Origin: Atrina japonica
Lineage: Eukaryota > Mollusca > Bivalvia > Pterioida > Pinnidae
Assembly (NCBI GenBank): GCA_030159075.1
Contig: BROG01000266.1
Location: 695,501-759,500 of the forward strand
Reading direction: 5' to 3'
DNA: 64,000 bases
The notes beneath the pieces are model-generated. The model saw nothing but the letters and a program-made list of their open reading frames with translations. It ran no database searches and had not been told where the DNA came from. Below, in pieces: positions 29,112 to 41,300 of this stretch. Made by a program: the position numbers and the translations under genes. Within the stretch, counting starts at the first letter, position 1. Every line of letters begins with the position of its first letter.

Positions 29112-32100
29112 TGACAATAAACGGGTATCTAACAATCAACATTGTGATATGTACAAGTAACTGGAGTATTTTTGTTTCCACAACATGACTTTCAAAAGCG
29201 GGTTTCAAAATAACTGGTGTTCAGTCATTCACGTTTTGAAATGACTTTGAAGCTAATGATATTACAAAAAAATACACGAATTTTTTCCAGATCGTGAAAC
29301 AAGCTTCAATCTAAGTGCCCACTTTAACACATGTTTATTTCCAGAGGTCCGTGTTTGTCCATTTTTACCGGATTTGTATCTATGTCCTGGACATTCTATT
29401 GATTTATACTTTGGTATCTGAGATTCTTTATATTTTAATATATCATTCATTGTATTAGTTTAAAAATACATCCATTTTCAGTCTCATATGCTTAAATAGT
29501 GCAATAGCGTCGATGACACTTTGTGGACCACTTTTGATGGAATATTGGTAGAGTGCTCGACGTGCAAGCTGCCATTCTCTGGTTAAAGATACCGTATCAT
29601 ATTATTTGTTCGATGAAAAATATTTATTTACCTACATAAAGTAAAATCCATGTAACCTGGCGAGGTGGAGGTTCGTGAACCCTCTCTTTATCTGGACGAG
29701 TCGAGGCGGAGTCTTGTGAACCCTCTCTTGACCTGAACGAGTTTAAATTTTAGGTAATAAAGCATAACATTAAATTTACACTGAGTAGAGTAATCGCCCC
29801 CCCCCCCCCCCCACCACCCCACCCCCCCCCCCCCCCCCCCCCCCTCCCCCCCCCCCCCCCTTCCTAATTGACACCGTACATAAGAGTATCCAGTGAGGAA
29901 TAAAACATTTTTCCGTGCAGCTTGTCATATCTGAAGAGTAAGAAGAATCATTCGTATGATAACCAAAAGGTTACGCCCCACCAAGTCATGTGAATCAGAA
30001 TGTACTTACTTGTAAAGTAAGGGATGCTTATAACAAACTATTTAACCAGGTGTTTATCGTATATCGTTGGTTACTGTACAAGTAAAAACTATCCAAACAA
30101 CACTTTTTTTTACTATCTATATAGTATTTTAAACAGAATTAACCATAACAGGGCTTAAAGTATCCAAGAAATTTGTATAATGATAATGAAGATATTTGGA
30201 CAGGAAATGGGGGTAAATATTGGGATAACGTGGACATCCGGAAGGAGAATGGCATATATTTTCTTGATTAATTCCTTTCCAGGGATATTCTGAACATGGG
30301 ATAAGAACTAGGAGTCGTTTAGATATTGAAAGGCGAAGAAGAAGGGAAATTGATATAGATGCAGAGGATGAAAAAAGGATGGTAAGGCCCAGAAAACACA
30401 CACAAACACACACAAACTCACATACACATGCACACAAACACACACACACACGCACACATACACACAAACATACCAACACACACATTCGTTCATTCAACAT
30501 TAAAACATGTTATAAACATTGTGCCATGTCTTCCCACTTCATTCAATATTGCCCTTCTTTTATTCCGTATCGCCCTGGTGTATTTTTCATATTGCCCTGT
30601 TTTAGTCCATTGCCGTTCATATCATATTCCGTTACGCCCCTGTTATATTCCATACAGATTTTTATTATCCCCTATTGCCCTTGTTTTATTCCATATTTTT
30701 TATATCGTACCTGTGTTATCCCACATTGTCCCACTCGTTTTATTGTTATTGTTTTTTTCATTATTGTTACTTTCAATCACTTTTTTTATCATAGGTGCGG
30801 GGAAATGTTACAGTACCAACGTTATACTGAATATCATTTCACATAAGGAATGTAAGACTAAAATATCGCCTTTTTCAGGATATAGACAGGGAGAATTGTT
30901 GCAAAATTGTTTAAAATATGCAACAAAATTTATCTCTGTCCTTTCCCTGAACATCAGTGTCAAGGGTTGCACGTGTATTAACAAATTCTTGTTGTAGAGG
31001 AAGGTCAGTTTGCTTTAGTAATCATCTTTATTATAAACTATCGGTACTAGTTTTATATCACATTATAAGTAGTTTTGACCGCTCGAACTGACTTCCGAGT
31101 ATAACATCAAAGCCTTTGCCTCGCATACGAAATGTAACACATGGTTCGGTGCTTGATACCGGGTCACAACAAGATTTAGAATACGTAATGACCTTTCCAT
31201 CTCTCGCCAAAAAAAAAGAAAAACCGCCGGTCTTTCGGAAAGGACTGCTCAACATGAGAGGTAAAAGCTATAGAACTTTATGATGATACTGTTCGTCATA
31301 AGAAATGGACATTACGGGTCTTCCTGGCGTGACAGCTTGTCATAACAAATGAAAATCACTGACCTTCCTGATGAGACTGCTTGCCATAAAAAATGAAAAT
31401 CACTTACCTTCCTGATGAGACTGCTTGCCATAAAAATGGAAGTCACTGGCCTTCCTGATGAGACTGCTTGCCATAAAAATGGAAGTCACTGACCTTCCTG
31501 ATGAGACTGCTAGCGATTAGAAATGGAAGACAATGACCTCCCTGATGAGACTGCTTGCCATAAGAAATGAAAGTCACTGATCTTCCTGACGAGACTGCCC
31601 GTCATAAGAAATGAAAGTCACTGATATTCCTGACGAGACTGCTTGCCATAAGAAATGAAAGTCACTGATCTTCCTGGCGAGACTGCCCGTCATCGTCATA
31701 AGAAATGAAAGTCACTGATCTTCCTGACGAGACTGCTTGCCATAAGAAATGAAAGTCACTGATCTTCCTGGCGAGACTGCCCGTCATAAGAAATGGAAGT
31801 CACTGATCTTCCTGATGAGGCTGCGTGCCATAACAAATGGAAATCACTGGCCTTCCTGGTGAGATGTCCGTCATAAAAAATGGAAGTCACTGATCTTCCT
31901 GATGAGGCTGCTTGCCATAACAAATGGAAATCACTGGCCTTCCTGGTGAGATGCCCGTCGTAAAAAATGGAAGTCACTGATCTACCTAATGAGGCTGCTT
32001 GCCATAACAAATAGAAGTCACTGACCTTCCTAACGAGAATGTTCGTCATAAGAAATGGAAGTCACTCGCATTCCTGATGAGACTGCTTGCCATAAGAAAT

Positions 32101-35100
32101 GGAAGTCACTGGCCTTCCTGATGAAAAAATAGTGGGTATTGAGAAAACACGCAGTTCCGTGAAAGAACTAAAACAAATGTTCACCCGCAGACATATTCAC
32201 GCTGTCCTTATTCATTTTTACAGGCACATTTTGGTCAAGGGCTAAGGGCACGAAGTGATTTACACATTGACGCTTTAGAAAAATGTTAACGCAGACCAAA
32301 AAAGAGAAATCGATCCATATAAAAGGAAAACTATGTTAAGGCTCTGATGTATATAAACATACACACCACCATCCACAAAAAACATGTTTCATACAATACC
32401 GTGCCTGTTCAATTCATCATCGTCCAATTATCAACCCATACTGCAACTGGTTTAGAACATATCGTCCATTCTATTCGATATTGTCGTCTTTTATTCCACA
32501 TCCACCCCGTTTTATTTCATTGTTCTCTTTATTCAGATTTCCCCACTTCATCCCATATTACCATTAGTCCATATCTCTCCTGTTTTTTCATATCGCCATT
32601 GTTTTATCCAAAACTGTCCGTTTTATCACTTTAAATCCGGTCGCAAACAAGACCATTATACCAACCATAAACTTTGCGGATCGCTGACATTAAACGCGGT
32701 TTTCGATATCTCTGTGTCAATAATTTGTAAGTGAGTAGTTTACCTCTGCAAATGAAATGTTGATATTTAATGGGGAAAACAATGGTGTGCAGAGGACAAC
32801 TTTTGTAGTGACGTACGGACTACAAAAGTGAATTACAATAATACTATGGTGGAATGGCATTCAAAATCGATAAAATATCATCCCGTCAATGCATTTAGAC
32901 TTGGTGTTTCGCGAAAATGATATCCAAATTTACAGTATAAAAATCTCAGATACCAAAGTATAAACCATTAGGATGTCAAGGATATAGTACAAATCTGGTA
33001 AAAAATGGACAAACACGGATCTCTTGAAATAAGGAGGCGGGATCAGGTGCCATGGATATATCTTTCTTGTTTTATTACATATTACCACTGTTTTATTACA
33101 TATCGCCCCTATTTTATCCCACATTGTAATACACCTTTTATTGTTATTGGCTTTTACTACACACAATTGTTAATTACTTTCAATCATGTTATAAGCATAC
33201 CGTGAGAGGGGTATTTTACGGTCATGACATAACTTTGATTAACATTTTACCCAGGGAATCTGAGACGAAAAGTCTTGGGATAGAGTTAATGTAAAAAGGA
33301 AAACATCATTGCTAAGTTTTCGAGATATCAAATACAATATATCACTTGGCAATGGTAACAGAGGTACATACATGTGTAGTAGACATTATCATCGTAGTTA
33401 AAAGTTTGATTTTGTAATCAAATTTGTTATAAACTGTCGGTTTTATATTTTATCATATCATATTATAAGTAGTTATGACGTGACTTCCGAGTATAACATC
33501 AAAGTGTTCGCCTCGCAAACAAAAGCAACATGGTTCAAATCTCGGTGACTCGGTGTTGGGTCATAAGTAAAATTAAGGATACGCAATAACCGTCGTAAGA
33601 AAGTCACGGGTTTTTCGGATGGACGTACTCAATATAAGATGCAACCTAGGATCTTTCGGGTGAGACTGGCCAGATTAGAAGAAAAAAAAACGATATGACG
33701 ATGAAAGATTAAAGAAGGATAGTGGAACACTGATATGGAACAAAACAGGAACAATAGGGACAACTTTGGAAAATACCTAGGGTATTTCGGATGAGACTGC
33801 TTATAATAAGGTATGAAAGTCTCGGGTCTTTAGAGTAAGTATTAATTGATGACCTGTGTTGAGGGACGTGTGTCTGGGAATATATACCGATGTATGCATA
33901 AAAGTAGGACAGTCCATAAGACAATATAAAGAACAGCTGGATATTGGGTAAAGGCGCAGCTCTGAGGAGGTCGAAAATAAAAAATCCACCTCCTACAATA
34001 CTCATGTTTTTTTTTACAGGAACGTATTAATCGGATGTTAAGAGCTCGAGGTGATTTACATGACGAAGCTTTAGAAAATGCCAACAAACAACCAAAAAGA
34101 AGAATCGATCCATACGCAAGGGAAATGAAAAAGATGGTAAGGGTCTGATATACATACGTACACACACCTTCCCTCTCAACCACACAGGAACAAACACGGT
34201 TTACACCATACTCTACTTGTTGTATTGAAAAATTTACAACTGTCATCAAATATCGTCCATGTTTTATTCACGTTGTTTTCTATTATTCAAAATCGTCCGT
34301 GAGCATCTTATAATGCCTTTGTTTTATTCCAAATGACCCATTTTTCCCTCTTCGTTCATGTTTTATGCCATACCGTCCATTATTTATACAACATCGTCTC
34401 GTATTTTCCAAAGTTGTCCCTATAGTTCCTGTTTTATTCCATATCGTCTTTGTTTATTCAATTTTAATATTACCTGTTTTATTCAATATTACCCCTGTTT
34501 TCTTCCATATTACCCATTTTAATACATATTGTCCCTCTTTTATCCAACATTGTAACACACCTTTTATTGTAATTGGTTATTTACTTCACACCATTGTTAA
34601 TTACTTTCAATCACTTCATAAGCTTTACATGAAAGGGAAATTTTACAGTCATAACATAACTTTGATAATCATTTTACACAGGGAATCTGAGACGAAAAAA
34701 ATTGGGATAGAAGTAATGTAAAAATGGGAACATCAATGCAAAGTTTTTTGATATATCAAACATAATATATCACTTGATCTAACTGAATCAATGGCAACGG
34801 AGGGACATAAATGTGTAGTAGACATTATTGTTGTAGTTGAAAGTCTGTTTGATTTTGTAATCATATTTATTATAAACTATCGGCTTTATAATTTATCATA
34901 TCATATCATATTATAAGTAGTTATGACAGCTCTACGTGGCTTCCGAGTAAAACATCAAAGCGTTCGCCTCGCAAACAAAAGCAACATGGTTCCATTCTCG
35001 GTGACTCGGTGTCGGGTCATAAGTAAAATTAAGGATACGCAATAACTTTTTTCATTAAGTCCCTGTCTTAAGAAAGTCACGGTTTTTCGGGTGAGACTGG

Positions 35101-37950
35101 CCATCGTAAGAAGGAAAAGTCCAGGGTGTTTCGGATGGACGTACTAAATATAAGACGTTACCTAGGGTCTTACGGGAGAGACTGGCCAAATTAGAAGGAA
35201 AAGTACAGGGTGTTTCGGATGGATGTACTCAATATAAGACGCAACCTAGGAACTTTCGGGTGAGACTGGCCAGATTAGAAGGAAAAGTACAGGGTGTTTC
35301 GGATGGACGTACTCAATATAAGACGCAACCTAGGGTCTTTTGGGTGAGACTGGCCAGATTAGAAGGGAAAGTCCAGGTTGTTTCGGATGGACGTACTCAA
35401 TATAAGACGTAACCTAGGGTATTTCGGATGAGACTGTTTATCATAAGATATGAAAGTCTCGGGTCTTTAGAGTAAGTATTAATTGATGACCTGTGTTGAG
35501 GGACGTGTGTCTGGGAATATATATACCGATGTATGTATAACAGTAGGAAAGTCCATAAGACAATATAAAGAACAGCTGAATATTGGGTAAAGATGCAGCT
35601 CTGAGGAGGTCGAATAAAAAAAAATCCACCTCCTACAATACTCATGTTTTTTTTACAGGAACATATTAATCGGATTTTAAGAGCTCGAGGTGATTTACAT
35701 GACGTAGCTTTAGAAAATGCCAACAAACAACCAAACAGAAGAATCGATCCATACGTAAGGGAAATAAAAAAGATGGTAAGGGTCTGATATACATACGTAC
35801 ACACACCTATCCTCTCAACCACACAGGAACAAACACGGTTTACATCATACTCTACTTGTTGTATTGAAAAATTTACAACTGTCATCAAATATCGTCCATG
35901 TTTTATTCCACGTTGTTCTCCATTATTCAAAATCGTCCGTGCTCCATCTTATAATGACTTTGTTTTATTCCATATGACCCATTTTCCCCTCTTCGTTTAT
36001 GTTTTATGCCATACCGTCCCTGATTTATACAACATCGTCTCGTATTTTCCAAAGTTGTCCCTATAGTTCCTGTTTTGTTCCATATCGTCAGTGTTCCACT
36101 ATCCCTCTTTAATCTTACATCGTCCCTGTTTCTTCACATCGTTCCTGGGTTATCCAACATTGGTCCTTTTCTATTTTATGGTCTAAATTTATCTATAAGC
36201 GTCAACGTTTTATTCGACATCGTGCCTGGTATATCCCATCTTGCCAATGTTATCCCATATCGTAACTGTTTTGTTCTATATTGTCCATGTTTTAACCATA
36301 TCGCCTCTGTGGTATCCAATATCGCCAGTTTTATCCAATAGTGTCCATATTTTAACCATATCGCCACAGTTTTATCCAATATTCTCCATGTTTTAACCAC
36401 ATCGCCTTTGTATTATCCCATGTCGCCACTGTTTTATCCAATATTGTCCATGTTTTAACCATATCGCTTCTGTGATAATCCATATTCCACAGTTTTATCC
36501 AATATTGTCCTTGCTGTAACCATAAGTTTTATTCCACATCGTCCATGTTTTATCCCGCAGTGCCCCAAATCGTTTTGTTGTTATCGACTTTTCCTAATCA
36601 CCATTTCTATTTACAGTCAACCAAATCATTAACAGATATTATTAACTGATATCTTAACTAAGCATACATCATTTTTACCCAGGGAATGTGAGACGAAAAT
36701 AATTGCTGTAGTGGGATGGAGTTATTGCAAAAAGAGTTTTAAAATAGAATATATCACTTTACTTATCACTAAAGGCAGAATAACGTCAGACCGTTCGTCT
36801 CACAAACAGACGGTACAATTTTAGCTTCTTGGAACTGGGTCATTATAGACTTCGAATAGGTATTATGGATACCAAAGTATAAATTTATAGGATGTCCAGG
36901 ATATAGGTACAAATCTGGTAAAAAAAGGACAAACACGGACCTCTGAAAATCAACAGGTGGGATTCGGTGCCATAGAGGAGTACATATCCCCTGTCGACCG
37001 GTCACACCCGCCGTGAGTCCACAGTCAAATGCAAATAAAATCATAATTGGAACAGTCGTGTCAACAACCGCCATCGAACAGGTAACTTAACATTTTACTT
37101 AGTGAAACAGAGTAATCGCAAACAAGACTATTATACCGACCGTAAAATTTGCGGAATGTTGCCAACGAAATAAAAGTCACTGATCTTTCGGATGAGACTG
37201 CTTATAATAAGATATGAAAGTCACCGGTCCTTCATATGGCTCTGCTTGTCATAAGAAATGAAAGTCACTGATCTCCCGGATTAGATTACTTATCATAAGA
37301 TATTAAAGTCACAGATCTCCTGGATTAGACTGCTTATCAAAAGAATTGAAAGTTGCAGATCTCTCGGATTAGATTACTTATCATAAGAAATGAAAGTCAC
37401 GTATCTTTGGGATTAGAATGCTTATCATAAGATATCAAAGTCACTGATCTCTCGGATTAGACTGCTTATCATAAGATATGAAAGTCACTGATCTCTCGGA
37501 TTAGACTGTTTATCATAAGAAATGAAAGTCACAGATCTCCCGGATTAGATTGCTTATCATAAGAAATGAAAGTCACTGATCTCTCGGATTAGACTGCTTA
37601 TCATAAGAAATGAAAGTCACTGATCTCCCGGATTAGATTGCTTATCATAAGAAATGAAAGTCACTGATCTCCCGGATTAGATTGCTTATCATAAGAAATG
37701 GAAGTCACTGATCTTTCGGATTAGAATGCTTATTATAAGAAATGAAAGTCACTTATCTCTCGGATTAGATTGTTTATCATAAGAAATGAGAGTCACCGGT
37801 CCTTTGGAAGACCCTGTTAATCACAAGAAATTGTAGTCATTGTTTTTTCGGGTGAGACTTCTTATCACTGGAAATGGAAGTCACGGGTGTTTCGTGTTAG
37901 ATTGCACTAAGGTTCTGTGTCGGGTTAGGCGTGCATAGTCATATTAACAA

Positions 37951-38021
<71 letters not shown>

Positions 38022-38273
38022 AGTAGGAAATGTACAAAAACAGTGAATATTTGGAGAAACATGCAGCTCGGAAGAGGAAAGAATAGAAGATTCAACTGAT
38101 GATGTACTCACCTTGTTCTAAATTACTTGTTTTCAGATGCAAATTAATCATAGGAAAAGAACACAGGATTCCGACATTGCAGCTTTAGTAAATGCCCATA
38201 ATGACGCCAGAAGAAAGGTCGATCCAACTGCAAGCAATATGTTAAAAATGGTAAGTCACAAATACACTTACCC

Positions 38274-38351
<78 letters not shown>

Positions 38352-41300
38352 ATTGTGTTATGTTTTATGCAGTTTATACATCCATTGTAAGGTCATTCCA
38401 AGTTTTTTTTTCATGTTTAGCGTCCACTTTAAAACACAAAAAACCACAGAAACGCACAAGACATTTTTATGAGAACAAATTTTTTGCACATTTAAGTATT
38501 GTCCTAATATGTCTACAAAAGAAAAAACAAAATTAAACTTATAAAAACCATATCTTTGGCACATACTAATAAATAGCTTATGAATTGTTAGTTTTCACAA
38601 TGATGAAAATTAATTTTCATTAATTTTTTTAACTGTTAATTTTAGGGCTATTTTCCAAAATTATCTCTAGATGTTTCGGGTTTTTTTTATTTTATGATTT
38701 CAAAACCTATCTATCAGCGGACGCTAAACAGAGAAAAAACTTGAATGGCCCCATAAACTATATAACGAAAACGGATCCTTCTGAAAACGATAACTTCCTG
38801 ATACCCACATCAAAAAGTCCGGACATCTTCCTTCTATTTTCAAGTAAAAATAACTTCAGAATACGGATGCTTCTATATTCCGGACACAGTATTGATTATT
38901 TTGACACAACGCGGTAATGAACTTCAAACATAAAACAACATAAAAATACGTTGGGAATATTGGACCACAAATGATAAAGAAGGTGTGAATTTTGACAAAA
39001 AACTTAATTAAACATACTTTAAATACGAAAACAAAAACAGGAGCTGTCTGTGTTATTGCAAATGAAACTGTGTTTTTACCACAACAGACCGATTATTAAA
39101 TAATAGACAACTTCCAAGAACCGAATCCTCCAAAATACGAAAAATTATTCGTTCCGATTGATGTTCGCTTTTGGAAGTTCATATGATTTATATAGTTGAT
39201 TACAACGGATGTATAAACTAAAGCATATGAAACAAAATACAATACTGTACAATCCATTACTTTTTTTATAATTAATCTTTTTTAGACAACAAAATATGGA
39301 CTTCTACATGTATTAAGTGAATTTTCAGATAAATTTTGTAATTCAATATCACGAAACAGCAGAATATTTCATAATAAAAAGGTTATGCTTGAAATATTAT
39401 GGTGTTGAAAGGTACATCTGATAGAACATGAATTAACAATGTATACAAAAACCAGAAATTTTAAAAAGCAATATAATAATGATTCGAGCAGTACAAAAAG
39501 TTATTCAAATTATAACACCTCATTTTAGCTGAATGATGTTTAGCGGACCGATCCTTTTCGGTTCATAATTTTCCTAAATTGTTTATATATACCAATATCT
39601 GTCTCTTATCTTGCATTTCATTATCAAGTATCTAATGTTACACTGAGCTTTCATCTATGTACACGCTTCCTTGAACGAATCAATTGCCTCATGGTGGCCT
39701 ACATTTTACCACAGTTCGATCCTGCTTCATCACTTTTACCTAGATTTTCCGGGGCCTCCATGGCAGACTGGTAAGAGCATCGTGCTTTAAACCATGAAGT
39801 TTCTCACTTCTGATCAGCGCAGGTTCGGGCCCCGCTGGAACCAAAGTTGATTTATGTGAGAAGGTTTGCTAGTTTACTTGAGAGATGACGGTTGTCTCTT
39901 TCCAGGTAATCGAGTTCTCTCCTCCATCATTAAATTATGGTTGCCACCATATAACTGAAAAATTGTTGAGTATGCCATAAAACACAATTCAAAATCAATG
40001 TCAATTTAAAATCTGGATTTTCTATATTCAAATGTAGGACATAACAACTATATTCGATTAATATAAGTTCGATATTTAAAAGTATTTGGACAAAACTAGA
40101 AATTCGACTCGGTGAATTTGATATACATTCACATGTAATATACCATGTAAACCTTGTGCCTTTTCAGGTTTTGAAAATTAACAAACGAGAGTTCGATAAA
40201 CATGATAATCAACTAACATTCGTTGTAGAATCTCTATTTCTGTCATTTTTTAAATTTGATATTATTTTCACGTTGTACAGAAATGGGATGATAAACTTGC
40301 TCAAGCAGCACAAGCACATGCAGATAACTGTATCTTCAAACACTCAAATACTTCAAATGGAGAAAACCTCTTCGCTACCTCAGGTAATTAATAATTTTTC
40401 TGTAGCACTGTACACAGCCATCAAGCTGAATAATTGTATTAATCACTTTTGTAGTTTTTATTTATCATTTGCCTTTTTGTCTGTTTGTTTGTATCGCATG
40501 TCTTCCGAACATTATGCAGCATTAATATCAGTTGGATGTTTACCTCAAGCGTATGACTACATTACACATTAATTTGAAAATTAACTAAAATAATTTACAT
40601 AATTTATACACAATTGTTGATAAGTCGTTTTCATACATTCAAATCATGCATTTAACTTTAATTAATGAAAGGCAGTAAAACTTTAAAATGTCTTCTTTGA
40701 TCGTATTACTAAGAATGAACCGATAAATGTCAAAAATGCAAGTAAGCAAATTTGTAAAATTCGTTTTTGTAAGCTGTACACATGTTGCATTAAATTTTAC
40801 AATTCAGCGAATTTAAAATTAAAAAACTTAAATTTTACACACATATTATAAAAGAGTTTTGCTACAATATGACTTATTCTTTAGATAACTTCAAAGTTCA
40901 TAGAAGGCAAAACAAAATTTCTCCTAAATTAAAAATTAATTTACATTCATACTTACATTAAAGGTCGCCTCTGTATAAACGGCACCTATCTATAAGAGTC
41001 ATACCAACATAATCTTTGTCAACTGTTTTATAATGAATAAACCTGTCTATAAAGTCCAACTTTCCCGCCTGTATTGTTTGATGCAATTAAAATTCAATTC
41101 AGTTTTGGTAATGCAAAAACCTTTCAGATAACAACGATGAACATTTTAAATATATAACTTATATAATTTTAAGAAAAAATGACTAAACCCCACTTATAAT
41201 GAAGAGCAAACGGGCTATGCAATGTTTTCTAACACAAGGAAATATTTTCATATATTTTCAGGATCTCTCGCCATGGCAGAAGGTGTAAATGGTTGGGATG

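Noticed and set aside
30379..30997. 155- and 189-codon plus-strand frames
   Set aside because: They run through a CA microsatellite and the ~21-bp intronic satellite and merely include the donor side of a CAP exon.
31310..32125. Regular ~44-bp array as a CRISPR-like array
   Set aside because: Units are tandem without unique spacers, in a eukaryotic intron, and no cas genes are present.
33842..35930. Minus-strand frames of 135 and 177 codons opposite the duplicated CAP exons
   Set aside because: They are antisense shadows of the duplicated module. Their similarity to each other comes from the segmental duplication.
38137..38472. ERERER / SLSLSL frames
   Set aside because: GA microsatellite artefact. 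Only 38137-38250 is a real exon.
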